Assembly (NCBI RefSeq): GCF_004339565.1
Contig: NZ_SMFZ01000002.1
Coordinates: 1,550,001 to 1,614,000, forward strand
DNA length: 64,000 nucleotides
Direction of reading: 5' to 3'
Origin: Pseudonocardia endophytica
Lineage (GTDB): Bacteria; Actinomycetota; Actinomycetes; Mycobacteriales; Pseudonocardiaceae
Each line of letters opens with the position of its first letter. The first letter of the stretch is position 1. Under the pieces are notes generated by a model. It was given only the letters and a program-made list of their open reading frames with translations, searched no databases and was not told where the DNA came from. Shown here piece by piece: positions 16,703 to 28,622 of the stretch. A program made the position numbers and the translations under genes.

Positions 16703-17329
16703 ATGAACGTGGAAGCAGACGGCGACGCCGCGGGTGTGGCGAAACGGCCGAGCGGCAGCGAACGGATCAGCCGTGCCGCCTACGAGCTGTTCACCCGGCA
16801 CGGCGTCCGCGACGTCGGGGTGGACGCCGTCGTCGACCGCGCCGGTACGGCCAAGATGACGCTGTACCGCAACTTCCCGTCGAAGGACGACCTGATCCTC
16901 GACTACCTCGCGCGCCGCGAGAAGCTGTGGACCGAGCAGTGGCTGATGCACGAGAGCAGTCAGCGCGGAGCGCGCCCGCAGGACCAGCTGCTGGCGGTGT
17001 TCGACCTGTTCGGCGAATGGTTCGCCCGCTCGGACTTCGAGGGCTGCGTCTTCCTCACCACGATGGTCGAGATCAACGACCCGGACACACCCGTCTTCCG
17101 CGCCGCGGTGAAACATCTGGGGCGGATCCGCGCCTACCTGCGGGAGCTGGCCACGGCGGCCGGTGTCGCCGACCCGGCGTTGCTGGCCCGCCAGTGGCAC
17201 ATCCTGATGAAGGGTTCGATCATGGCCGCGCAGGAGGGCGACCGGGACGCCGCCTCGGCCGCACGGGCGGTCGGCGTGCTGCTCCTGCAGACCGAGGGGA
17301 TCGACGTCGAGCCAGCCGTCGGAGGCTGA
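16703..17329 (+). CDS. TetR family transcriptional regulator
   Basis: A 208-residue TetR-type repressor. The helix-turn-helix lies at about residues 20-65 (ISRAAYELFTRHGVRDVGVDAV, then AKMTLYRNFPSKDDL). The C-terminal ligand-binding half is of the type found next to efflux and catabolic genes. It is last in the merR-cmu-merR-tetR block, converges with the minus-strand metE-like gene, and shares a bidirectional hairpin with it. A TetR-style palindrome with an AGACCGGTCT core is present at 28660-28681 and could be a target. The inducer is unknown. Confidence 0.85.
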   Translation: MNVEADGDAAGVAKRPSGSERISRAAYELFTRHGVRDVGVDAVVDRAGTAKMTLYRNFPSKDDLILDYLARREKLWTEQWLMHESSQRGARPQDQLLAVFDLFGEWFARSDFEGCVFLTTMVEINDPDTPVFRAAVKHLGRIRAYLRELATAAGVADPALLARQWHILMKGSIMAAQEGDRDAASAARAVGVLLLQTEGIDVEPAVGG

Positions 17330-17356
17330 CCGGGCCGTCCGACCGGCTCCGGTCAG
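17326..17356. terminator. Bidirectional stem-loop between convergent genes
   Basis: Arms CTGACCGG (17326-17333) and CCGGTCAG (17349-17356) form a perfect 8-base stem that contains both stop codons of the convergent tetR and metE-like genes. There is no T tract, as is common in high-GC actinomycetes. Confidence 0.5.
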
Positions 17357-18522
17357 GCGATGCCGAGCTTCTCCGCGGCGAGCCGGGTGCCCTCGACCCT
17401 GCTCTTGATCTTCCGGAACGCGATGCCGCGGGCGATGTCGGGTGAGCCGTGCCGGGGCTTCTCGTCGTTCGAGAACGGGGAGAACCCGCAGTCGTCGGTC
17501 GAGCCGAGCTGCTCGGCCGGGATGAAGTCGGCCGCGCGGGTGAGCGTGTCGGCGATCTCCCAGGGGCTCTCCACCCGGGGGCTGCGCGGGTCGACGACCC
17601 CGAGGTAGGCCATCTGCGTGACGCCGTGGGCGTCGGTGCGGAGGTGCTCGCCGATCGCCGCGCAGACCGTGTCCCTGTCGGGTTCGGCGGCCAGCTGGAT
17701 CAGGAAGTAGCCGGCGTCGATCCGGAAGAGCTCGGCGAGCACACCGGGGTAGGGGACGTCCGCGGAGTGCGCCGTGTCGCGGTCGGCCCCCGCGCAGGTG
17801 TGCACGCCGATGTGCGCCCGCTCGCGCGCGTCGAACCGGGCCATCACGGCGTTGATCAGCTCGATGAAGTGCGGTAGCAGCCCGGCTCCGGTCCACGGGT
17901 TCCGGGGATCGTCGCGGGTGGCCAACCGTCCCTCGGTGAAGTCCACGGACACCCGCGCCGCGCCGACCTCGAACGCCGACCGGATGTCCCGCTCGCACTC
18001 GTCGACCAGCCGGGTCTCGAACTCGTCGCGGCTGTAGCCGGGCACGCGCTCCCGGAGCGGGTAGAGCAGCGCCAGGGTCGACGGTGAGATCACCGCCTGC
18101 TTCATCGGTCTGGTCGTGTAGCCGATCGACGTCGCGAGCTGGTCGGCCGCGTAGTTCGCGTACGCGAACGGCCCGCGGGCGAGGCGGGGGAGCCGCCGGC
18201 CGTGCCCGTCCTCGAAGATCGCCAGGATCTGGCCGTCCGGATCCAGCGTCGGCGCGAGCCCCGTCGTGCCCGGCGTCTGGGTGACCGGGTAGGTGGCGAA
18301 CGACACCCGCCGCTGCTCGCCGTCGCTGATGATCGGCGCCCCGGTCGCCTCGTAGCTCCTGATCGTCTGCCGGACGGCCGACTCCTGGGCCGCCTCGAGC
18401 GTCGCCCGGTCGATCCGGCCGGCGTCGTGGTCGAGGTAGGCCTGTTGCAGCGCGGCCGGCCGCGGCAGCGACCCCACCGGTTCGGTGGGGATCCCGGTCA
18501 GCGCCCGGGGGTCGTAGCGCAC
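17353..18522 (-). CDS. MetE-like cobalamin-independent methionine synthase family protein (copy A)
   Basis: A 389-residue single-domain protein of the MetE C-terminal family, YxjG/YxjH-like. The zinc site is represented by HTC (H-x-C) and the later Cys in DDCGFSPF. It transfers, or is related to enzymes that transfer, a methyl group to homocysteine or another thiol. It is a clear paralogue of the protein at 28771: shared blocks include TRPMKQAV, DFTEGRLATR and NPWTGAGLL. GTG at 18522 begins 25 bases inside the folD gene ahead of it, so the two are coupled. It is last in the minus-strand SAM-cycle operon. The methyl donor (methyl-THF, methyl-corrinoid or other) cannot be decided from sequence. 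Confidence 0.75.
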   Translation of the reverse strand: MRYDPRALTGIPTEPVGSLPRPAALQQAYLDHDAGRIDRATLEAAQESAVRQTIRSYEATGAPIISDGEQRRVSFATYPVTQTPGTTGLAPTLDPDGQILAIFEDGHGRRLPRLARGPFAYANYAADQLATSIGYTTRPMKQAVISPSTLALLYPLRERVPGYSRDEFETRLVDECERDIRSAFEVGAARVSVDFTEGRLATRDDPRNPWTGAGLLPHFIELINAVMARFDARERAHIGVHTCAGADRDTAHSADVPYPGVLAELFRIDAGYFLIQLAAEPDRDTVCAAIGEHLRTDAHGVTQMAYLGVVDPRSPRVESPWEIADTLTRAADFIPAEQLGSTDDCGFSPFSNDEKPRHGSPDIARGIAFRKIKSRVEGTRLAAEKLGIA

Positions 18523-19490
18523 GCCGCCCCCTCGCCACCGGCACGCAGCGACGCGGCACGGACGCAGTTGCGCATCAGCCACACGTCGGTGACCGGTCCG
18601 ACACCGCCGGGAACCGGGGTCGCGGCGCGCGCATGGTGCAGTACGGCGGGTAGGTCGATGTCGCCGACCATACGGGTCCGGCCGCTCTCCGGGTCGGTGA
18701 CCGGGTTGATCCCGACGTCCAGGAGCACCGCACCGTCGGCGACGTGCTCCGGCCCGATCAGGTTCGGCACGCCGGCCGCCACGATCAGCACGTCGGCCCG
18801 GAGCGTGACCTCCGCGAGGTTGCCGGTGCGCGACGCCCACTCGTCGCAGGACACCACGATCGCGCCGCGCGCGTGCCCCAGTGCCAGCGCCGGCTTGCCG
18901 ACGTTGTTCGACCGGCCGACCACGACGATCGTCGCACCCCGGTAGAACCGGGCACGGTCCTGACCGGTCGCGTCGAGCCAGGTGTCGAGCATGTGGAACG
19001 CGGCCGCCGGGGTCGACGGTTCGAACCGCGGCGTACCCATGGCGAGCAGGCCGGCGTTCTCCGGGTGCACCGCCTCGATGTCCTTGGCCGGGTCGAGCCG
19101 GGCGAACACGTCCGTTTCGGACACGCCGGACGGGAACGGGCGCAGCAGCAGGATGCCGTGCACGCTCGGGTCGGAGTTCAGCTGGTCGACCACCCGGGCC
19201 ACGTCCCGGGTCGGGCAGCCGTCGGCCAGCCAGAGATGGCGGTACCCGATGCCGAGCCGGCCCGCGAGGGCGCGCAGCCGTCGCTCGTAGACCGCCGCGG
19301 CCTCGTTCACACCCACCATCACGGTGGCCAGCCCGCAGGTCGCGGCCTCGTCCGGGAGCCGCGCGATCTCGCGCCGGACCTCGGCCCGCAGGCGCCGGGC
19401 GACGCTCCGCCCGTCGATCAGCTCGGCTCGCGGGGGTGGTTCCAGACCCTCGGTCAGGAGATCGAGCTCGACGTCGCCGAACACACTCAC
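18498..19490 (-). CDS. FolD-like methylenetetrahydrofolate dehydrogenase (copy 2)
   Basis: A 330-residue FolD-family protein with a roughly 20-residue N-terminal extension. It keeps the Rossmann motif VVVGRSNNVGKPALAL, the motif VGINPVTD and the C-terminal PVPGGVGPVTDVWL. Compared with E. coli FolD, Tyr50 is kept (Y68), but Lys54 is Leu72, Gln98 is Leu, and the KDVDG block reads KDIEA (Asp121 to Glu). It is a close paralogue of the copy at 49945 and more distant from the one at 8054. Loss of the lysine argues against cyclohydrolase activity; it may be a monofunctional, possibly NAD-dependent dehydrogenase. A 16-base-pair hairpin separates it from ahcY. Confidence 0.82.
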   Translation of the reverse strand: MSVFGDVELDLLTEGLEPPPRAELIDGRSVARRLRAEVRREIARLPDEAATCGLATVMVGVNEAAAVYERRLRALAGRLGIGYRHLWLADGCPTRDVARVVDQLNSDPSVHGILLLRPFPSGVSETDVFARLDPAKDIEAVHPENAGLLAMGTPRFEPSTPAAAFHMLDTWLDATGQDRARFYRGATIVVVGRSNNVGKPALALGHARGAIVVSCDEWASRTGNLAEVTLRADVLIVAAGVPNLIGPEHVADGAVLLDVGINPVTDPESGRTRMVGDIDLPAVLHHARAATPVPGGVGPVTDVWLMRNCVRAASLRAGGEGAACATTPGR

Positions 19491-19539
19491 CGTCGGTTCC
19501 TTCCGGTGTCGCGCCGCCGGGTGGACGGCGGTCGGTGCA

Positions 19540-19575
19540 CCCGGGGGTCGGCGGGGCGTCCCGCCGACCCCCGGG
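19540..19575 (-). terminator. Perfect 16-bp hairpin between ahcY and folD
   Basis: Arms at 19540-19555 and 19560-19575 are perfect complements around a GCGT loop (19556-19559), rich in G and C. It lies between the ahcY stop and the folD start on the minus strand with no T tract. It may be an I-shaped terminator, an attenuator or an RNA-processing signal that lowers expression of the last two genes. Confidence 0.6.
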
Positions 19576-19599
19576 GCGGTCGGTGCCGGTGGTGCTACC

Positions 19600-21099
<1,500 letters not shown>

Positions 21100-21127
21100 C
21101 GGTGACGTCTCCTCTCTCGTCGGCTCG

Positions 21128-22336
<1,209 letters not shown>

Positions 22337-22338
22337 TC

Positions 22339-23505
22339 CTACGCTCCTCGTGTGGTCGAGAGATCGGTACTCGGGGCGGCGGCGCCGGCCTCCGCCGGTT
22401 CGCCGGGATCCGCCGGTGTCCCGGCGCCGTCGTCGTGGCCGGGGACGCCGTTCGACAGGTGTTCCGGGGCGGGCTCCGGCTCCGGGGGCGCCGGATCCGG
22501 CAGCTCGGCTCGGACGAGGGCCGTGCCCTCGACCATGGCCCGCAGCTTGGCGGTGGCCACGTGCTGCGGGAGGTTGCGTAACCCGCAGTCCGGGTTGACG
22601 ACGAGCCGGTCGGCGGGGACCAGCTCGAGCGCCCGCCGGATCCGGGTGGCGATCAGCTCGGGCGGCTCGATCTCGCGGGACTTCACGTCCACCACGCCCA
22701 GCCCGATGGTGCGGTCCCAACCGGACCGCTTGATCACCGGAAGGTCCTCGTACCCCTTGCGCGCGAACTCCAGCACGAGCTGGTCGACATGGGCGTCGAG
22801 GACCGTGGGGAACAGGAAGTCGTAGTGTCCCTGCCAGAGCGGGCGCGCATAGCGGTTGCCGTAGCAGACGTGCAGCGCCCACGTGACGTCCACGTCCCGG
22901 ACGACGGTGTTGATCGCCTCCACGGCCAGCCCGACCTGGTCGGGGTAGCCGGCCAGGAACGGCTCGTCGATCTGCAGCAGGGTCGCGCCCGACTCGGCCA
23001 GCGCGTGCGCGGCGTCCGAGAGCACCCGTGCGAGGGCGCGGACGAGCTCGGCGGGGTCGTCGTAGGCGTGGTCGGTGACGCGGCGGGACAGCGAGAACGG
23101 TCCGGTGAACGAGAACTTGACCGGCCGGTCGGTCTGCGAGCGGGTGAACGCGAAGTCCCGGTCCAGACCCAGCCCCACGGCGTCCGAGGGAACTGCCAGC
23201 TTTCCTGCCCGGACGTCGTAGTAGTCGTAGTAGAACTCCTTGCTGGGCACCGGGATCTCGATGCCGGGGATCCGGGCGAGCAGGTAGTCGACGTCGTTGT
23301 CCCGGCGCAGCTCTCCGTCGGAGACGACGTCGATGCCGGCCAGCTCCTGGTCCTTGATCGCCGCCTTGACGGCGGTGTCGTGGACCTCCTCGAGCTGGGA
23401 GCGGCTCATCCGGCCGCGGAAGTAGTCGGTCTTGAGCCGCTCCAGCCATTCCGGCACCGGCCAGGAGCCCACGACCGAGGTGGGCAGCAGGGTGCGGGTG
23501 TCCAT
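22339..23505 (-). CDS. Core-MetE methionine synthase-like protein
   Basis: A 388-residue protein equivalent to the C-terminal catalytic half of MetE, lacking the N-terminal half of classical MetE. Zinc ligands are visible as H-x-C in LHVCYGN and Cys in NPDCGLRNLP. Core-MetE proteins in other organisms take methyl groups from methyl-corrinoid proteins or need partner proteins, rather than from methyl-THF polyglutamate alone, so a methyl-corrinoid donor is possible here. The last 50 residues are a Pro/Glu/Ala-rich tail not part of the fold. It lies one base after the MidA-like gene and two before metK. It differs from the pair at 17353 and 28771. Confidence 0.78.
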   Translation of the reverse strand: MDTRTLLPTSVVGSWPVPEWLERLKTDYFRGRMSRSQLEEVHDTAVKAAIKDQELAGIDVVSDGELRRDNDVDYLLARIPGIEIPVPSKEFYYDYYDVRAGKLAVPSDAVGLGLDRDFAFTRSQTDRPVKFSFTGPFSLSRRVTDHAYDDPAELVRALARVLSDAAHALAESGATLLQIDEPFLAGYPDQVGLAVEAINTVVRDVDVTWALHVCYGNRYARPLWQGHYDFLFPTVLDAHVDQLVLEFARKGYEDLPVIKRSGWDRTIGLGVVDVKSREIEPPELIATRIRRALELVPADRLVVNPDCGLRNLPQHVATAKLRAMVEGTALVRAELPDPAPPEPEPAPEHLSNGVPGHDDGAGTPADPGEPAEAGAAAPSTDLSTTRGA

Positions 23506-23506
23506 G

Positions 23507-25009
23507 TCAGTCCCTCACCTGCGCCGTCATCGTGATGATGTTGGTTCCGGTCCGGTGCGCGAAGGGGGCGTAGGTGACGTCGAAGCCGCGGCGCCGGCCG
23601 ACGTGCGCGAGAAGCTGCCCGTTCACCCAGTTCACGACGGAGCCGTCGTACTTGCCGGGTCCCTTGAAGCCGGTGCGGTACGCGCCGGCGTCGGTCACGA
23701 AGATGTCATGGCAGATCAGCCGTCCGAACGGGTGCAGCAGCGGCAGGGTCTCCACGAAGCTGGCGACGGCGCCGTTGTTGACGTGCATCCGGATGTCCGC
23801 ACCGGACTCGACGAGGGGGCGCAGGGCCTCTCCGCTCACCGTCGGCGCGAGCTCGTAGAGATCGAGCCCGGGCAGCGCGACGTAGCGCTCCTCGAGCCGC
23901 ACCGCGGACCAGGCCCTGCGCCAGAACTCGACGGCGGCGTCCGGGCCGCCGAGGTGCTCCGGCCGGGCCTCGGCGAGGAGGGCGGGGCCCAGCCGGAGCA
24001 GTTTCTGGACGAGCTCGCCGATCTGGTCCGGGCGTGCGTGGACCAGCTCGGCGAGCTCGGTCACCTCGTCCCGGGGCAGGTAGGCCCGGGACTCGACGAG
24101 GTAGGTGCGCCCACCGAGCTGCGCGACCTCGTCGGTGGGGAGGTTGTCGTAGACGTTCGAGATGTAGACCAGGAAGACCTTGAACTGCAGGAACCCGAGA
24201 GTGGACTGCGGGCGGGTCGCGTCCAGCACGAACGAGCTGACGTGCTCGGCGTGGTCGGCGACCGTCTCCCGGGCCAGGTCCAGCACGTGCGGCGAGTAGT
24301 CGCACATCAGGTACTGCAGGCGGCGGTAGTAGCCCCGGCCGTGTTCGCCGTCGCGCTCGCGGAACTCGTCGAGGAAGACCTTGGCCTGGTTGCCGTTGCC
24401 CACGCCCAGCTCGACCACGTACAGCTCGGGCGGGAGGGCGTCGCCGTCGGCGAGCCCGTCCCACACCGCGAACAGCTCGTCGATCAGCGAGCGGGCGGCG
24501 TCCCGGTTGCGCGCGTCGCTCTCGCCGCCGGGCAGCGCCTGCTCGTAGGCCTGGCCGGTCGCCTTCTCCCACAGGTCGAGGGCGGACCAGTACAGGGCGT
24601 TGAAGTCCCAGATGCAGCTGTCCCTGGTGGGCCGCCAGTCCTCGAGCGGGACGTGGCCGGAGTCCCGGCCGCCGTCGGCGTGGGCGGAGAGCGCGGCGTG
24701 GGTCAGGTCCCGCAACGAGTGGTCCGCGCTGCGCCGCACGTCGATCGCGATCTCCAGGTCGTCGTCGCGGACGCCTTCCGGGACCGGCTGCGGCTCCACG
24801 GAGCCGGACCCGGCGGAGACGATCGGGCGCAGCTCGACGGCGTCCCGGAAGTTCTGCCGGTACTGCACCCAGTCGCAGACCACGCGTACCCGGGACAGGT
24901 CGGTCGAGCTCTCGCTGAGGGCGTCCACCACGGGGCCGAGCGAGTCGCTGATCGTGATCGGTGTCTTCTGGCTCCGCAGGCGTGTGTGCGGACGGAAGTC
25001 CACGAGCAT
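23507..25009 (-). CDS. Class I SAM-dependent methyltransferase, MidA-like
   Basis: The 500-residue protein has a SAM-binding motif VVELGVGNGNQAK at about residues 190-200 and a later segment ISNVYDNLPTDEV that resembles the NExxDALP region of MidA/NDUFAF7 methyltransferases. The 150 residues before the SAM domain and the C-terminal 100 are not recognised. ATG 25009 is preceded by AGGAGG; a longer frame reaching 25207 has no such site. It heads an operon with core metE, metK and ahcY, so its SAM use is tied to a dedicated recycling loop. The acceptor is unknown; a protein arginine acceptor, as for MidA, is possible, as is a small molecule. Confidence 0.6.
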   Translation of the reverse strand: MLVDFRPHTRLRSQKTPITISDSLGPVVDALSESSTDLSRVRVVCDWVQYRQNFRDAVELRPIVSAGSGSVEPQPVPEGVRDDDLEIAIDVRRSADHSLRDLTHAALSAHADGGRDSGHVPLEDWRPTRDSCIWDFNALYWSALDLWEKATGQAYEQALPGGESDARNRDAARSLIDELFAVWDGLADGDALPPELYVVELGVGNGNQAKVFLDEFRERDGEHGRGYYRRLQYLMCDYSPHVLDLARETVADHAEHVSSFVLDATRPQSTLGFLQFKVFLVYISNVYDNLPTDEVAQLGGRTYLVESRAYLPRDEVTELAELVHARPDQIGELVQKLLRLGPALLAEARPEHLGGPDAAVEFWRRAWSAVRLEERYVALPGLDLYELAPTVSGEALRPLVESGADIRMHVNNGAVASFVETLPLLHPFGRLICHDIFVTDAGAYRTGFKGPGKYDGSVVNWVNGQLLAHVGRRRGFDVTYAPFAHRTGTNIITMTAQVRD

Positions 25010-25428
25010 GTACTGCCTCCTGTCGGCGTTGAGCGGAGGCGACGGCCGCCGGTCGTCCGTCGCAGCGCCGGTCCTCGTGCACCGGCCGGCCCGCAGATCC
25101 GGGCCTTGCGGACCGGAGCGTCTCCGGTCGGCGTCGTGACGGAGAGCGTGCTCTGAGACCCAGGTCACCGTCATCGGCGGCGATCCCAAAGAACAGCAGT
25201 CGATCATTGTGTCGGGGCGACAACCGACCGGTGTCGTGGCGGGTGTGCGGTGGAAGCCGGTTCTCGGCGGCTCGACCTCCGAGTACGCTCCGCGGCGCCG
25301 GGGGCGCTGCCCGCGCCGCCGGAGCGCAGACGGGCGATGGGGCCGGGGTCACAGCCGGATGCAGCCCGACTTTGTGATCGGAGACCAACGGTGGGGCAGT
25401 GCTCGAACCGGGACGTCCGGAGGTGCCG
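25010..25428. promoter_or_regulatory. Divergent intergenic region
   Basis: This 419-base gap separates the minus-strand SAM-cycle operon from the plus-strand PucR gene and must hold both promoters. The Shine-Dalgarno sites at each end are clear. Around 25200-25250 there are partial repeats of GTCGGG/CGACA type, but I could not define hexamers or a confident operator. The ACGTAAG motif seen elsewhere is absent. No gene is visible. Confidence 0.4.
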
Positions 25429-26760
25429 GTGAGCCTGCCGGGAAGCGAGCCGGTCACGGCCGTCGTGCCCGCGGAGCTCGGCGAGTCCGCGGCGCTGCGC
25501 AAGATCGTGTCCGCGTACGGGCGGATGTCGTCTCTGGCGACCGAACGGACCGACCTGGCCGCGGTCACCCGGTTGCTCGCACGGGTCGTCGGCTCCGCGG
25601 TCGCCGTGCTGAGCCCGACGCTCACCGTGCTGGCCTCGGCCGGTGGGGAGGACAGCGACGCCGGGCCGGTCGACCGGCTGCGGGCACACGCGGCCCAGCG
25701 CGGTCTGGGGCCGGTGCTGACCACCGTCGCCCGCGCCCGCCGCGCGCTGACGCTGCCCGGCTCCGCGGACCCCGCCTCGTCGGCCGTGGTCGCACCGATC
25801 AGCACCGGCGAGGACATCGTCGCCTACCTGGTCACGTTCAGCACCGGGGACGAGGGCTTCGGCGACGACGTCCAGGTGCTGCTGACCGAGCACGCCGCGC
25901 TGATCTGCGGCGTCGTCCTCGGTCGCGAGCGGGTGGTGGCCGCGGCCGCGGGCCGGGCGCGCCGGGAGCTGATCGAGGGCGTGCTGCACGGCCGCACCAG
26001 GGAGGAGGGCGAGATCGCCAGATGGGCGGGCCATCTCGGGTTCGCCGAGGGGCGGGACCACCACGTGCTGGCGACGTGTGCGCGCGCCCGGCCACCCGGA
26101 CATGACGGGCGTTCCGACGTGGCTGAGCCGCTGACCGCCGCACACGCCACGATCGAGAACTTCCTCGCCCAGCACGCGCCGGACGCGATCGTCGCCGCCC
26201 GCGAGGACGAGGTGGTCGGGATCGTGCCCGCCCCGGCCGGCCGGCCGGGCCTGCCGCACGTGAAGGAGCTCGCCGTGCGATGCCGCGCGGAGGCGGAACG
26301 CCGGCACCCCGGCATCGTCACGGCCACCGGCATCGGCGGGCGGTGCCTGCGCCCGCACGAGATCGCCCAGTCCTACAGCCAGGCCCGTCGATCGCTCGAG
26401 ACCATCCGCCGCCGGACGAGTGGGGGAGCGGTGGTGGCGTTCGCCGAGCTCGGCGTGCAGCGCCTGCTGCTGCAGGTTCCCGACGTGGCCGACCTGCGCG
26501 CGTTCGCCTACGAGGTCCTGGGTGCGGTGCTGGAGCAGGACGCGGGCGGCGGGTCGGAGCACCTGCGCACGCTCTCGGCCTACTTCCGGGAGAACTGCAG
26601 TCCGCGGCGCGCGGCCACGAGCCTGCACGTGCACCCGAACACGGTCAGCTACCGGATCCGGCGGATCGAGGAGCTCACCGGCCTGTCCCTGAACTCCTAC
26701 CAGGATCGGCTGCTGGCGCAGGTCGCGGTGGAGATCCTCGTCCCGTCGGGGGAGCAATGA
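25429..26760 (+). CDS. PucR/CdaR-type transcriptional regulator
   Basis: The 443-residue protein has an N-terminal sensor region (GAF-like, about 20-190), a degenerate CdaR/GGDEF-like middle, and a C-terminal PucR helix-turn-helix at about 385-430 (RRAATSLHVHPNTVSYRIRRI). Such proteins usually activate catabolic operons. I chose GTG 25429, which has GGAGG six bases upstream, over GTG 25399. The stop overlaps the ATG of the methyltransferase/MetF fusion, so the regulator and that enzyme are co-translated. It is also divergent to the SAM-cycle operon and could control both; the ligand is unknown. Confidence 0.8.
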   Translation: MSLPGSEPVTAVVPAELGESAALRKIVSAYGRMSSLATERTDLAAVTRLLARVVGSAVAVLSPTLTVLASAGGEDSDAGPVDRLRAHAAQRGLGPVLTTVARARRALTLPGSADPASSAVVAPISTGEDIVAYLVTFSTGDEGFGDDVQVLLTEHAALICGVVLGRERVVAAAAGRARRELIEGVLHGRTREEGEIARWAGHLGFAEGRDHHVLATCARARPPGHDGRSDVAEPLTAAHATIENFLAQHAPDAIVAAREDEVVGIVPAPAGRPGLPHVKELAVRCRAEAERRHPGIVTATGIGGRCLRPHEIAQSYSQARRSLETIRRRTSGGAVVAFAELGVQRLLLQVPDVADLRAFAYEVLGAVLEQDAGGGSEHLRTLSAYFRENCSPRRAATSLHVHPNTVSYRIRRIEELTGLSLNSYQDRLLAQVAVEILVPSGEQ

Positions 26761-28598
26761 TCGAGTCACTTCTGGCCGGCAGCGCCGGCGTCCTGGTCTG
26801 CGACGGCGCGATGGGGACGATGCTGCACGCCGCCGGGCGCCCGCTGGACCAGCAGCTGCCGCATCTCAACGTGTCCGACCCGGAGCTCGTGCGGGCGGTG
26901 CACGACAGTTACCTGCACTCCGGTGTGGACATCATCCAGACGAACACGTTCGGCGCCACCCGCCTGCGGCTGGACGAGGCCGGTTTGGCCGCGCGCACCG
27001 AGCAGATCAACCGCGCGGGTACCCAGATCGCCCGCCAGGCCGCCGTCGCGGTCGGCAGGCCGGTACTCGTCGCCGGGTCGGTCTCCCCGGCGATCACGGT
27101 GCACCAGCGGGGCCGGGTCTCGGCCGCCGCGCGCGCCGAGGCGCTGGCCGAGCAGATGGACGTGCTGGTCAGCGCCGGTGTCGACGCCCTGGTGCTGGAG
27201 ACGTTCGGGCACCTGGACGAGCTCGTGGAAGCAGTGGGGATCGCCGAGGGGCGGGGCGTCCCGGTGATCGCCGAGGCGACGTTCGCCGAGGACGAGCGGA
27301 TGCTGAGCGGGCACACGGTGGCCGATCTGGCGCGGGCGGTGCCCCCGCACCGGGTCGCCGCGCTGGGCGCGAACTGCACGCTGGGACCGCAGGGCTGCCT
27401 CTCGGTGGTGCGGGAGCTGGGCAGGCACACCACCGCACCGCTGATCGCGCAGCCCAACGCCGGCCTGCCCCGCCGGGTCGGCCCCTCGCGGTTCGAGTAC
27501 GTGATCGACTCCGACTACCTGGTCCGCTACGTGCGGCAGCTGGTGGAGGCGGGCGCGGCCGTCGTCGGTGGCTGTTGCGGGACGACCCCGGCGCAGATCG
27601 GTGCCGTGGTCGAGATCGTGCGCGAGTACCGGCGGGCGCCGGCCGCGACGCCCGCCGCGGTCGGCGGCGTGCGGGAGGTGGTGTCCGGAGCGGGCACCAC
27701 GGCCGTTGCCGGTCGCACCCCGTTCCTGGTCGCCGCCGAGTTCGTCCCGCCGGCGCCGGGGGAGACCGACCGCATGGTCTCCACGGCGCGGACGCTGCGC
27801 GAGGTCGGGGTGGACACGGTGGTGGTCGCCGCCTCGCGAGCCCCGCGCGCCCGGGTCAGCACCGTCAACCTGGCCGTGCACCTCGGCGACCGGGCCGGGG
27901 TCGACCCCGTCGTCAGCGTCCCGACCTGGGATCGGACGATCATGGCGTTGCAGGCGGACCTGCTCGGCGCGCACGCGCTGGGCGTGCGACGCATCGTGTG
28001 CGAGACCGGCTCCCCACCGCTGCTGGGCGACTACCCGAGCGTCGACGGGGTGTGGGAGGTGGACTCGGTCGGACTGATCGAGCTGCTCGTCGCCCTGAAC
28101 GCAGGCCGTGACCACAACGGCGTGGGCCTCACCGCCACGACGACGTTCGAGATCGGCGCACGGGTCAACCTCGGGCGCGACGATCTGGACGCGGCGCTGC
28201 GCCAGGCGCACACCGAGGTCGACGCCGGTGCCGGGTTCCTGCTGACCGAGCCGGTCTACGAGCTCGACGGGCTCGACCGCCTGCTCGCCGAGTTCGACCC
28301 GCGACGCACGCCGGTGATCGTGTCGTTGCGACCGCTCACGACGTTCGACGAGGTGGAGTACCTGCGTCACGAGATCCCGGACGTCCGGATCCCGGACTCC
28401 ACGGTGCGCGAGTTCGAACGCGCCGGGGCGCAGGGCCGTGAGGTCGGGCGCCGGATCGCCGCCGAGCTCGCGACCGGCATCGCCGAGCGAGCCCAGGGGC
28501 TGGTCGTGTGCGGCACGGAGGCCGCTGACGTGGGGTACGTCGAGCGCCTCGTCACGGCGTGCCGGGCGGCAGCGTCGTCCCAGCCGTTGCGGAGCTGA
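26757..28598 (+). CDS. Bifunctional homocysteine S-methyltransferase/methylenetetrahydrofolate reductase
   Basis: The 613-residue protein fuses a Pfam S-methyl_trans domain (about 1-295) to a MetF-like TIM barrel (about 320-613), as in Bacillus YitJ. Zinc ligands C207 (GANCTLG), C273 and C274 (GGCCGTTP) are intact, so homocysteine activation is expected. The reductase half would make or use 5-methyl-THF. Its ATG overlaps the stop of the PucR-type regulator. Together with the three MetE-like proteins it makes at least four possible methyl-to-thiol transfer enzymes in one window. It may link methyl-THF from CmuB to methionine. The methyl donor for the first domain is not determined by sequence. 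Confidence 0.85.
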   Translation: MIESLLAGSAGVLVCDGAMGTMLHAAGRPLDQQLPHLNVSDPELVRAVHDSYLHSGVDIIQTNTFGATRLRLDEAGLAARTEQINRAGTQIARQAAVAVGRPVLVAGSVSPAITVHQRGRVSAAARAEALAEQMDVLVSAGVDALVLETFGHLDELVEAVGIAEGRGVPVIAEATFAEDERMLSGHTVADLARAVPPHRVAALGANCTLGPQGCLSVVRELGRHTTAPLIAQPNAGLPRRVGPSRFEYVIDSDYLVRYVRQLVEAGAAVVGGCCGTTPAQIGAVVEIVREYRRAPAATPAAVGGVREVVSGAGTTAVAGRTPFLVAAEFVPPAPGETDRMVSTARTLREVGVDTVVVAASRAPRARVSTVNLAVHLGDRAGVDPVVSVPTWDRTIMALQADLLGAHALGVRRIVCETGSPPLLGDYPSVDGVWEVDSVGLIELLVALNAGRDHNGVGLTATTTFEIGARVNLGRDDLDAALRQAHTEVDAGAGFLLTEPVYELDGLDRLLAEFDPRRTPVIVSLRPLTTFDEVEYLRHEIPDVRIPDSTVREFERAGAQGREVGRRIAAELATGIAERAQGLVVCGTEAADVGYVERLVTACRAAASSQPLRS

Positions 28599-28622
28599 AC
28601 CGGTACCGATCGCCGCGCGATC

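Noticed and set aside
18523..18840. N-terminal extension of metE-like gene A to 18840
   Set aside because: It runs through the folD coding region; GTG 18522 gives the family N terminus GIPTEPVGSLPRP.
25010..25207. N-terminal extension of the MidA-like gene to 25207
   Set aside because: The extension is Arg/Gly-rich without similarity, and ATG 25009 has a strong AGGAGG.
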